A stretch of 49,981 bases of DNA from Blautia hansenii (lineage in GTDB: Bacteria > Bacillota > Clostridia > Lachnospirales > Lachnospiraceae). Location: the NCBI RefSeq assembly GCF_013304445.1, contig NZ_JAAITA010000021.1, positions 1-49,981 on the forward strand, in the 5' to 3' direction. The notes beneath the pieces were generated by a model. It was given only the letters and a program-made list of their open reading frames with translations. It did no database searches and was not told the DNA's origin. This document shows positions 26,729-33,841 of this stretch, piece by piece; the first letter of the stretch is position 1; each line of letters opens with the position of its first letter. The translations under genes and the position numbers were made by a program.

Positions 26729-26790
26729 GACTGCAGCGAAAAATGCAGTCCCTGTTAGGAGAATATGCTCTTGACAGGGGCTGTTTTTTT
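26729..26790 (+). terminator. Terminator after the dehydrogenase with an overlapping alternative hairpin
   Basis: CAGTCCCTGT (26746-26755) pairs with ACAGGGGCTG (26774-26783), followed by seven T. An upstream hairpin, GACTGCA (26729-26735) with TGCAGTC (26744-26750), shares bases with the terminator stem, so the two cannot form together. Confidence 0.75.
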
Positions 26791-26802
26791 ATGATTTCAG
26801 GG

Positions 26803-26854
26803 TTGACAAAATTCTGGAAAAGTGTTACTTTAAAACAAGGTTAGGAAAGACTAA
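26803..26854 (+). promoter_or_regulatory. Flavodoxin promoter with a GTTAG-N6-CTAA operator
   Basis: TTGACA at 26803-26808 and TACTTT at 26826-26831 have a 17-base spacer. TTAG-N6-CTAA lies at 26841-26854, in the longer form GTTAG-N6-CTAAC. Its distance from the -10 is nearly the same as the second feo site. Shared control with iron uptake is the simplest reading. Confidence 0.7.
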
Positions 26855-26905
26855 CTAAAATTGCTGTAAGCAAAATATCCTAAAGGAAAGAAAGGTGTAA
26901 AAGTA

Positions 26906-27334
26906 ATGAGTAAAATCGCAGTTGTATATTGGAGTGGAACCGGAAATACAGAAGAGATGGCGAATGCCGTTGCAGATGGGGCAAAGGCGGCAGGAGCAGA
27001 AGCCGTTTTGCTGACCAGTGGAGCGTTTGACGCTTCTATGACAGAGAATTATGATGCGATAGCTTTTGGCTGCCCGTCTATGGGAGCCGAAGAGTTGGAA
27101 GAAGAGGAATTTGCGCCTATGTTTGAAGCGTGTGAGAGAAGACTGGAAGGAAAGAAAATTGCTCTGTTTGGCTCCTATGGCTGGGGAGACGGCGAATGGA
27201 TGAGAAACTGGGAGGATACCTGCCGCTCAGATGGAGCCGTGCTTGTCTGCGACAGTGTCATCTGCAACGACGCACCGGATGAAGAGGCCGTGGCTGCCTG
27301 CAAAGCACTTGGAGCAGCGCTTGCAGCAGCGTAA
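26906..27334 (+). CDS. Flavodoxin
   Basis: A 142-residue short-chain flavodoxin. The FMN phosphate loop WSGTGNTEEMA is at about 10-20, and the aromatic/acidic loops GSYGWGDGEWM and the FGCPSMG segment are typical. It carries electrons in place of ferredoxin when iron is scarce. It is a single-gene transcript from the promoter at 26803 under a feo-like operator. It converges with the LacI-PfkB gene across only 14 bases, where a weak hairpin (TAAAAG/CTTTTA) is the only terminator-like structure. Confidence 0.93.
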   Translation: MSKIAVVYWSGTGNTEEMANAVADGAKAAGAEAVLLTSGAFDASMTENYDAIAFGCPSMGAEELEEEEFAPMFEACERRLEGKKIALFGSYGWGDGEWMRNWEDTCRSDGAVLVCDSVICNDAPDEEAVAACKALGAALAAA

Positions 27335-27348
27335 AAGGGCCAATTCTT

Positions 27349-29259
27349 TTATACTCGAAAGTTTAATAGTTCCGGTTCTGCAATGCGGATATGGTTTTCC
27401 AGAGACGCTTTGTCTACAAGGGCAGGAACAACCCCGGTTCTGGAAACGCAGAATCCAGCGGCATAAGTGGCAATGGGAATTGCTTTTTCCAGAGGACAGC
27501 CTTCTGTCAGATAAGAAGCCAGGGCTGCGATGAAGGCGTCGGCACCGCCGGTAGAATCCACAGAGGGAAAAGCGGCGGCCGGAAAGGCACATGCCATATC
27601 TTTCGTTCTTAAATAAGAGCCCCGATGGCCAAGGGTAATAATGACTACCGGACAGCCCAGGGAAAAGAAAAACGCAGCTTGCTTATCCACTTCCGTTTCC
27701 TGAGGGCACAAAAGAGCAGCTTCCTTCCGGTTTGGAACAAAGATGTCCGTGTTCTTCAAAAGTTTATCCGGAAGAGTCTTTAATGCTGCAGGCTTCACAA
27801 TGGTCTGTGCCCCATATTTCCGGGCCGTTTCGGCAGCACAGATACAGGTTTCCACAGGAATTTCTGTAGAAATCAGGCAGTAACCGCAGCCCTCAAACAA
27901 ATGCTCCCGGGAGGAAATATCTTCCGGGAAAAGATTTTGGTTGGCTCCCGGAAGAATGGTAATGCTGCTTTCTGCGTCTTTCTGCACATGGATATAAGCC
28001 TTTCCGGTAATGGAAGCGGAATCTCTCCGAAGCCCCAGGGTCAGAACCTGTTCTTTCTTTAAAGAGTCGTAAATCATGGTGGAATCGTAGTCATTTCCAA
28101 TCTTTCCGATAATGGTCACTTCCCTTCCCAGGCGGGCGCTTGCAATGGCCTGGTTAGCTCCTTTGCCGCCCAGTGCCATACAGGAAGACGTGGTGATAAT
28201 CGTGCTGCCGGAACTGGGAGGTTCTTCTACATTTAAAGTAATATCCATATTAATACTGCCTACAGATACCAGTTTTTTGTAGCGGCAGGAAGGCGGTTCG
28301 CTGATACTTTCTTCATGGTCAAAGAGCAAATCTCCGAATTCAAAAAGGGCAAACTCCGGTTCGGACTGTTCTTCGCAGCGGGCAATCAAAGACTCACATG
28401 CCTTTTCTCCGAAACGCTCATAAGGAATACGGATAGAGGAGATTCGGGGAAAACAAATGGCTTCCCTGCCGTCTTCCCGCAGGCTGACCAAAGATAAGTC
28501 AGAAGGAATGTGATAGTGAAAGCTGTCCACTTTTTCATAAAGAGAAAGGGCTGACTCGAAATGTGTGCTGACCACTCCTGTAAAGCCCTGCCGGGATATT
28601 TGGGTATAGAAATCCGGGTCAAAAACAGAAATTTTTCTGTCTTCGGTATAGGGGATTTCATGGTCAAACAGACATTTTTTAAAGCCTTCAAACACCATAT
28701 CTGAGCGCAGGCTGCCGGGCTTTGTAAGACAGCAGATATGGGTATGACGGTAATCCAAAAGCTTTTTGGCAGCGGCATATCCCATTTGGGAGAAATCAAG
28801 GCAGCAGGCTTCCTGAGGAAAAGAGCTGTTGATGTAGGAAATGGGAATGTTCTGCTCTTTGAAATGTCGTGCCTGGGAAAGGCTTTCTTCGCAGACAGGT
28901 TCCCAGAGAACTCCGTCAATCTTGTGTCTGCACAGTGCTGTGATGTGTTTTAATTCCTGCTTGGGATTATCTGCACTGTCACAGATTAAAACGTTATAGC
29001 CGTGTTTCTGGGCTGTCTGCAGGATACCGTTCAGCATCAGATGCATCTGGGAAGTTCGTTTCAGAAGAACACCGATGAGGAAGGTTCTGGCGGAAGAAAT
29101 GCTCTTGGCTGCCCCGTAAGGGGTATAGTTGTATTCCTTTACGATTTTCAGAACCCGGTTTTTGGTCTCAATATTTATATTTTCGGCTTTGTTATTCACA
29201 ATTTTGGAAACTGTGGATATGGAAACACCGGCCAAATTTGCAATATCTTTTATGGTCAT
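27349..29259 (-). CDS. LacI-family repressor fused to a PfkB-family (ribokinase-like) kinase
   Basis: A 636-residue fusion. Residues 1-55 are a LacI helix-turn-helix (IANLAGVSISTVSKI), and about 60-325 are the periplasmic-binding-like effector domain. From about 328 to 636 there is a ribokinase-like PfkB kinase with VSVGSINMD, GGKGANQ (364-370) and STGGADAF (569-576, catalytic Asp574). The order of domains is continuous with no frameshift. GTGAGGT precedes the ATG. A regulator that also phosphorylates its sugar or nucleoside ligand is the natural idea. No sugar transporter or catabolic gene lies beside it, so the target is probably itself plus distant genes. A large dyad covers its promoter. 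Confidence 0.9.
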   Translation of the reverse strand: MTIKDIANLAGVSISTVSKIVNNKAENINIETKNRVLKIVKEYNYTPYGAAKSISSARTFLIGVLLKRTSQMHLMLNGILQTAQKHGYNVLICDSADNPKQELKHITALCRHKIDGVLWEPVCEESLSQARHFKEQNIPISYINSSFPQEACCLDFSQMGYAAAKKLLDYRHTHICCLTKPGSLRSDMVFEGFKKCLFDHEIPYTEDRKISVFDPDFYTQISRQGFTGVVSTHFESALSLYEKVDSFHYHIPSDLSLVSLREDGREAICFPRISSIRIPYERFGEKACESLIARCEEQSEPEFALFEFGDLLFDHEESISEPPSCRYKKLVSVGSINMDITLNVEEPPSSGSTIITTSSCMALGGKGANQAIASARLGREVTIIGKIGNDYDSTMIYDSLKKEQVLTLGLRRDSASITGKAYIHVQKDAESSITILPGANQNLFPEDISSREHLFEGCGYCLISTEIPVETCICAAETARKYGAQTIVKPAALKTLPDKLLKNTDIFVPNRKEAALLCPQETEVDKQAAFFFSLGCPVVIITLGHRGSYLRTKDMACAFPAAAFPSVDSTGGADAFIAALASYLTEGCPLEKAIPIATYAAGFCVSRTGVVPALVDKASLENHIRIAEPELLNFRV

Positions 29260-29266
29260 AAAGAAA

Positions 29267-29347
29267 ATACCTCACTTTCGTTGATAGATTTATTATTGAC
29301 TATCTGAAAAAGTTTGTCAATAATAAGGATTTGCTTAAGTGAGGTAT
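29267..29347 (-). promoter_or_regulatory. Promoter and nested inverted repeats upstream of the LacI-PfkB gene
   Basis: On the minus strand TTGACA (29320-29315) and AATAAT (29297-29292) are spaced by 17 bases. They lie in inverted repeats TTATTATTGAC (29290-29300) and GTCAATAATAA (29316-29326), probably an operator for the LacI fusion. Further out, ATACCTCACTT (29267-29277) pairs with AAGTGAGGTAT (29337-29347). The inner copy of this outer pair is the gene's own ribosome site region, so it could be hidden in transcripts that read through from upstream. Confidence 0.7.
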
Positions 29348-29362
29348 CTTTTTTTGGGGCTT

Positions 29363-30136
29363 CTATTCTATTGGATATTCCTTATGGTGTTCGTCCGTGA
29401 GTTTTTCATAGACTTCATCGCTTACTGCTTCCAGCCACTGATTGGAAGTGTTTTCTCCGGGGCATTCCATAGCCAGATGACTGAACCAGCTGTGAGCTTT
29501 GGCGCCGTGCCAGTGCTTTACATTAGCCGGAATCGTAATGACATCGCCGGGTTTTAAAGACTGCGCCTCTTTGCCTTCTTCCTGATACCAGCCTTCGCCG
29601 TCTACACACAGAAGAATTTGTCCGCCGCCTTTGTCAGCGCGGTGAATGTGCCAGTTATTGCGGCAGCCCGGCTCAAAAGTGACGTTGGCAATGAAGACAG
29701 GGCAGTTCTGGGGATTCGTAAGAGGCTTTAAGTAGCTGTTTCCTGTGAAATATTGGGCAAATGCCGTATTTGGCTCGCCCTGACCGAAAAAGCCGCCGTG
29801 AGCTTCTGTTGGGACATCTTCTGCATAGACTTCTTTTGCCATACGAAAGGCTGCCCATGCATTGGACCAGCCGGCATAAAAAGCCAGATGTGTGAGAAGT
29901 TCTGCCATTTCTGTGTGGGTAACACCGTTTTTACGGGCAGAAGCAAGATGGTGCTGCAAAGAACTGTCCACAATCCCTTTGCTGACTAAAGCGGTAACCG
30001 TAATCATGGAGCGCAGTTTGGGGGCAAGCTGGTCTTCTCTGGACCAGACTTCTCCAAAGAGTACATCATCATTTAAACGTGCAAATTCCGGTGCGAAATC
30101 GTTTAGGGCATCTCTGCCTGCTGTTTGTTTTATCAT
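29363..30136 (-). CDS. Carboxymuconolactone decarboxylase-cupin fusion protein
   Basis: A 257-residue protein. The N-terminal half (about 15-115) is a carboxymuconolactone decarboxylase/AhpD-like helical domain (SREDQLAPKLRSMITVTAL, LTHLAFYAGW). The C-terminal half is a cupin with WHIHRADKGGGQI and PGDVITIPANVKHWHG as metal-binding motifs. It lacks the CxxC pair of AhpD peroxidases. Such fusions are common beside flavodoxin-like and aldo-keto reductase genes in redox or aldehyde stress operons, but their reaction is unknown. GAAGGA precedes the start. It is the second gene after the MerR-type promoter. Confidence 0.88.
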   Translation of the reverse strand: MIKQTAGRDALNDFAPEFARLNDDVLFGEVWSREDQLAPKLRSMITVTALVSKGIVDSSLQHHLASARKNGVTHTEMAELLTHLAFYAGWSNAWAAFRMAKEVYAEDVPTEAHGGFFGQGEPNTAFAQYFTGNSYLKPLTNPQNCPVFIANVTFEPGCRNNWHIHRADKGGGQILLCVDGEGWYQEEGKEAQSLKPGDVITIPANVKHWHGAKAHSWFSHLAMECPGENTSNQWLEAVSDEVYEKLTDEHHKEYPIE

Positions 30137-30171
30137 AGAAATTCCTTCTTTCTTTTAAAATATGGTTGTTC

Positions 30172-30714
30172 TTATCTGATAGAAGCGCCCATGGAGTAAG
30201 CTTTTTCCAAAGCGGTATGCCCCTGCATCTGATTGGGGTCATCCACACCGCCTGCAAAGACAACGCCGGCCAGCCGCGCTTTTTCGTAGCAGTCAATCCA
30301 GCCCTCCAGGCTGCTGATGGCTCTTTTATCAGTGCCTTCTTCTTCCTCTGCGGCAGTGGAAAGCAGATAAATATCGCGGAACGCATAATCAGAGGAATAA
30401 AGTGCATTGGCCCGGTCAATCAGGGTTTTCATCTGACCGCTGATATCATAGTAATAGATAGGGGTTGCCCATACGATTACATCTGCCTGCTGCATTTTCT
30501 CTGTAATGGGGGCAGCGTCGTCAGAAATGACACACTTATGCAGTTTCTGACAGGCCAGACAGCCTTTACAGAATGCAATCTGCTTATCCCTTAAAGTGAT
30601 TTGTTCCACTACATTTCCTGCAGCTTCGGCCCCTTCGGCAAAGGCATGAGCCAGAGTTTCCGAATTGCTCTGATTTCTCAGGCTGGTACTGATAATAAGA
30701 ACTTTCTTAGACAT
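30172..30714 (-). CDS. Flavodoxin/NADPH-dependent FMN reductase-family protein
   Basis: A 180-residue flavoprotein with the FMN loop STSLRNQSNSE near 9-19, CKGCLACQ near 49-56 and ATPIYYYDISGQMK near 83-96, typical of the iron-sulfur flavoprotein/NADPH:FMN reductase group. The CxxCxxC motif could bind an Fe-S cluster, as in Isf proteins, though here it is short. AGGAGG precedes the ATG. It is the first gene of a two-gene operon with the CMD-cupin protein, 35 bases apart, under a 19-base-spacer promoter. Confidence 0.88.
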   Translation of the reverse strand: MSKKVLIISTSLRNQSNSETLAHAFAEGAEAAGNVVEQITLRDKQIAFCKGCLACQKLHKCVISDDAAPITEKMQQADVIVWATPIYYYDISGQMKTLIDRANALYSSDYAFRDIYLLSTAAEEEEGTDKRAISSLEGWIDCYEKARLAGVVFAGGVDDPNQMQGHTALEKAYSMGASIR

Positions 30715-30776
30715 ACAAAAACCTCCTGTTTTTTTATTGACATTGCTGTCTATCTGTGTTATTTCTTTTGCTATAT

Positions 30777-30808
30777 AGAATAATCCTTGAAGTAAACTCT
30801 AAGTCAAG
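30777..30808 (-). promoter_or_regulatory. MerR-type promoter with a 19-base spacer
   Basis: On the minus strand TTGACT (30807-30802) and TATTCT (30782-30777) are separated by 19 bases, longer than the normal 17. An imperfect dyad with ends CTTGA and TCAAG (30786-30808) fills the spacer. This is the hallmark of promoters twisted open by MerR-family activators. No merR gene is in the window. Confidence 0.7.
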
Positions 30809-30843
30809 AACTTTTTTCAGATTTTAATCGGAGGAGGCGCAAT

Positions 30844-31224
30844 ATGTTTGGATTTGGAAGGAAAAAACCGAAAACCTTATGGATTTCCATGCAGGACATT
30901 TTGAAGATTATGCGGGAGGATTATGAGAAAGAGAGTACCTTTGAACTCATAGATTTTTGTTACAAGGGTACCGTACACCGTATGGGCTCCTGTACCATTC
31001 CTCTGGACGAGGAACCGCGGAAAGAAGACATTCGTTTTGTGTTTGATGAGGATGTCTATGGGACACTGGAAGAGTTTCTGCAGTATGTCCGGCTGGAAGG
31101 TATGACACTTGTGGAAATGGAGGAGGACGTGGAGGTTTTGCAGGCCGGAATTGTAGGCGGAGAGACACTGCTGAGTTCTCCGTGGGGAGAGAACAGGCTT
31201 AGTGCGCATGCAAAAAACAAGTAA
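30844..31224 (+). CDS. Hypothetical protein (unrecognised)
   Basis: A 126-residue soluble protein with no family I recognise. It has a basic start (FGFGRKKPK), a middle rich in acidic residues (DEEPRKEDIRF, VEMEEDVEVL) and a predicted mix of helix and strand. GGAGGAGG stands before the ATG. TTGACA at 30737-30742 with TATTTC at 30760-30765 is a likely promoter. It is divergent from the flavodoxin-family gene and alone on its transcript. The unbroken frame and ribosome site support it as real. Confidence 0.75.
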   Translation: MFGFGRKKPKTLWISMQDILKIMREDYEKESTFELIDFCYKGTVHRMGSCTIPLDEEPRKEDIRFVFDEDVYGTLEEFLQYVRLEGMTLVEMEEDVEVLQAGIVGGETLLSSPWGENRLSAHAKNK

Positions 31225-31231
31225 AAGCAGA

Positions 31232-31260
31232 TTTACTTTTTAAGAAATTTATGGTATATT
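31232..31260 (+). promoter_or_regulatory. Promoter of the MFS gene string
   Basis: TTTACT at 31232-31237 and TATATT at 31255-31260 with a 17-base spacer. The start point would be near 31267, giving a leader of nearly 200 bases. Confidence 0.6.
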
Positions 31261-31282
31261 GTAAGCAGTTTTGAAAAAAGGA

Positions 31283-31462
31283 GGCGCACAAATGGGCTGG
31301 AAAACACCTTATTTGATGATTCAAAAAGGAAACTTTTTTGGTGTTCAGGCTATAAGTGCGCCCATTTTTAGGAATATTTGTCTGAAAACTCGTTGAGTTT
31401 TGTCGTTTTCAACTCTAAAAGTGGGCATCATTCTACAAAATATAAGAAAAGAGTGGTGCAAT
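31283..31462 (+). promoter_or_regulatory. Leader hairpins before the MFS gene
   Basis: GGCGCAC (31283-31289) pairs with GTGCGCC (31356-31362), enclosing AACACC/GGTGTT, and is followed by CATTTTT. Further down AAAACTC-GTT-GAGTTTT and then TTGAGTT with TCAACTC form overlapping alternatives. Together with the short ORF at 31292, this resembles a translation-controlled attenuator. Confidence 0.5.
31292..31396 (+). CDS. Possible 34-residue leader peptide
   Basis: ATG at 31292 follows AAGGAGG with good spacing and opens 34 codons ending at TGA 31394-31396. The peptide starts MGWKTPYLMIQKG. It lies inside the leader hairpin of the MFS transporter gene and ends 66 bases before it. Short ORFs before drug exporters often control attenuation by ribosome stalling. 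No family is recognised, and a chance ORF cannot be excluded. Confidence 0.4.
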   Translation: MGWKTPYLMIQKGNFFGVQAISAPIFRNICLKTR

Positions 31463-32647
31463 ATGAATATCAAAAAACAACTTCAGAATTTATATCTTTA
31501 TGAAATTATCAGCGGACTTCAAATTGTAGATGCAGTATGGGTTTTACTCCTTTTGAGCCGGGGCTTTTCTCTGGCCCAGACAGGGATTGCAGAAGGATTC
31601 TTTCATGTGGTCAGTATGTGCTGTGAAATCCCAAGTGGTATGCTTTCGGATATGATAGGGCGGAAAAAGACACTGATTCTGGCAGGTCTTGTATCGGCTG
31701 CAGGTTCCTTGTGCATGATTGCCACAGACTGGTTTGGCGTGATTTTAGTTGCCATGGGTCTGAATGCGTTCAGCTATAATCTGGTATCCGGTACAAGGGA
31801 AGCGTTGACTTATGACAGTCTTTTGGAAAGCGGACAGGAAGAACGGTATTTGAAGGTGTCGTGCATACAGGAAAACATTTATCTTGGAGTTTTCGCGCTG
31901 ACGAATCTGCTCACGGTAGTCACGGTGACGCTGGGGTATCGAAAAGCCTATCTTATTTCTGTGGTACAGGGACTTCTGTGTTCTGCTGTAGCCTGGCGGC
32001 TTTCAGAAACAAAAATCGGAAGAGAAAAAAAGAAAGAAAAGCTGACACTGGCTGATATGGGAAGGGAACTTAAAAATTATTCTGTGGAGAGTATAAGATT
32101 TTTAGTTGAAAATTCTCTGGTTTGCAGGCGTATGCTGGTTTGCGGTGCTGTTTCTGCCGGATGCTATATTGTCTATATGATGATGCAGGAGCATTTGGTA
32201 GAGTGCGGATTAAGCGCTAAATGGGTTGGAATTCCGCTGCTGGTTCTTTCGCTTTTCAGTATGGCAGGGGCAACTCTGGGAGAAAAAATGGGAAGGGTAA
32301 ATTTGAGAAAACTGCTGTTTTTTGGCGGTTTGCTGACCTGTCTTTTTATCTCTGCAAGCGGCAGTTCTGTATTGATAGTTTCTGTTCTGGCAGCAGGACT
32401 TGCTCATGGGCTTGAGGAAATGTTGATGCTGCGTATAGAAAATGAAAATCAGAAGATGTTTTCCAGCGAAATACGTGCTACAATGGTATCAGTAAGCAGT
32501 ATGCTGTACAGTGTGTTTATGGTTGTATTAAGTCCGGTGGCCGGATGGATAGCCAAAGAATATTCCATTGCAGCAGCTTTTACAGGACTTGGTATATTTG
32601 CGGCAGGTATGGTGTGCGTATTTGTTTTATGGGAGAGAAAGGAGTAA
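31463..32647 (+). CDS. Major facilitator superfamily transporter
   Basis: A 394-residue MFS protein with about 12 membrane helices and the loop 2-3 motif SDMIGRKKT. The relatives I recall are drug or metabolite exporters of Firmicutes. The start at 31463 (MNIKKQLQ) follows a weak GAGTGGTG site; the longer frame from 31400 has none. Three bases separate it from the NUDIX gene, so they form an operon. It may export a toxic nucleotide-like or peptide compound, but the substrate is unknown. Confidence 0.88.
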   Translation: MNIKKQLQNLYLYEIISGLQIVDAVWVLLLLSRGFSLAQTGIAEGFFHVVSMCCEIPSGMLSDMIGRKKTLILAGLVSAAGSLCMIATDWFGVILVAMGLNAFSYNLVSGTREALTYDSLLESGQEERYLKVSCIQENIYLGVFALTNLLTVVTVTLGYRKAYLISVVQGLLCSAVAWRLSETKIGREKKKEKLTLADMGRELKNYSVESIRFLVENSLVCRRMLVCGAVSAGCYIVYMMMQEHLVECGLSAKWVGIPLLVLSLFSMAGATLGEKMGRVNLRKLLFFGGLLTCLFISASGSSVLIVSVLAAGLAHGLEEMLMLRIENENQKMFSSEIRATMVSVSSMLYSVFMVVLSPVAGWIAKEYSIAAAFTGLGIFAAGMVCVFVLWERKE

Positions 32648-32650
32648 TGT

Positions 32651-33073
32651 ATGATACAGGTGAATTTTTCCCAGGTTGTAAATAAGGCAGAAAAGGAGAA
32701 GTGCAAATTTGCAGTCATTGTTTCCAGATATAACGGACAATGGGTGTTTTGCAGGCATAAAGACAGAACAACCTATGAATGCCCAGGTGGACACCGGGAA
32801 GTACAGGAAGATATTTTAGATACTGCAAGAAGAGAATTGTATGAGGAAACGGGGGCGGTAGAATATGAACTTTCCGTTGTGGGGATTTATTCTGTAAAGC
32901 AGGAAGAAAGGGAAGATTTCGGCCTGTTATGTAGATGTGAAATTCTGGAGTTTGAAGAAATTCCGGAAGAATCAGAGATAAAAGAAATTCGGCTTTTTAA
33001 AGATTTGCCGACGGGCTGGACGTATCCGGAAATACAGCCGGTATTATTGGAGAAAGCTTATGGTCTCCGTTAA
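32651..33073 (+). CDS. NUDIX hydrolase
   Basis: A 140-residue NUDIX hydrolase. The Nudix box is intact from Gly45 region: GHREVQE, then RRELYEETGA, with the REx2EExG catalytic core. Such enzymes cleave nucleoside diphosphates linked to another group, such as 8-oxo-dGTP or sugar nucleotides. It follows AAAGGAG with proper spacing. The 3' end overlaps the GNAT gene by 14 bases. The substrate is not evident. Confidence 0.9.
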   Translation: MIQVNFSQVVNKAEKEKCKFAVIVSRYNGQWVFCRHKDRTTYECPGGHREVQEDILDTARRELYEETGAVEYELSVVGIYSVKQEEREDFGLLCRCEILEFEEIPEESEIKEIRLFKDLPTGWTYPEIQPVLLEKAYGLR

Positions 33074-33827
33074 GTATAAAGATATTTCTGGCTTTTTCAA
33101 AGATACGCAGGAATCCTTTCTTTGGTCTTGTAAGCAGGGGATTATGGGGAATTTTTATGCCAGAGAGAGAAACTTTAAATCTCTTATGGCTGTGTTGGGA
33201 GACTTCACATTTTTCGACGGAGAACCGGACAGGGCGTTGGTGGAATATCTGCCAAAGGAGAGCAAACCAGAGTTTCGAATTCTGGTTCCACCGGATGAAG
33301 CGTGGGGGAGGCTCATTGAGGACTGTTACCGGGGGCGAAGCCGGAAAATTATGCGTTACCGCATGAAAAAGGAGCCGAATACTTTTGATACAGACAGCCT
33401 GAAACGAGTGGCCCGGCTTCCAAAAGGGTATACTTTTAAGTGGATAGAGGAAGAATTTTACAATCGGTGCAGAGAAGAAGAATGGAGCCGGGATTTTACG
33501 GCTCAGTTTGCTGATTATGAGAGTTTTTGTACCTTTGGAATGGGGGTGTTGGCTCTAAAAGGGGAAGAGCTTGTTTCCGGGGCGTCTTCGTATTCAGCCT
33601 GGAAGGGCGGCATTGAAATAGAAGTGGATACCAAAGAGGAATATCGAAGGCAAGGGCTGGCCTCTGCCTGCTGTGCCCGACTGATATTGGCTTGTCTGGA
33701 AACAGGGCGATATCCCTCTTGGGACGCCCACACCGAAAATTCTCTGGCACTTTCAGAAAAGCTGGGGTATCATTTGGACTGTCCTTATACAGCGTATGAA
33801 ATATATGGGGAAGGAAGTAAAATCTAG
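33060..33827 (+). CDS. GNAT-family N-acetyltransferase
   Basis: A 255-residue protein with a C-terminal GNAT domain. The acetyl-CoA loop is in KEEYRRQGLASACCARLI (about 193-210), followed by WDAHTENSLALSEKLGY. The N-terminal half is less typical and looks like a duplicated, degraded GNAT fold, as in two-domain GNAT proteins. It overlaps the NUDIX gene, which suggests coupled translation. It could acetylate a small molecule or drug, fitting the export and hydrolysis genes upstream. Confidence 0.85.
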   Translation: MVSVKYKDISGFFKDTQESFLWSCKQGIMGNFYARERNFKSLMAVLGDFTFFDGEPDRALVEYLPKESKPEFRILVPPDEAWGRLIEDCYRGRSRKIMRYRMKKEPNTFDTDSLKRVARLPKGYTFKWIEEEFYNRCREEEWSRDFTAQFADYESFCTFGMGVLALKGEELVSGASSYSAWKGGIEIEVDTKEEYRRQGLASACCARLILACLETGRYPSWDAHTENSLALSEKLGYHLDCPYTAYEIYGEGSKI

Positions 33828-33841
33828 GGAGAAGGTGGCGT

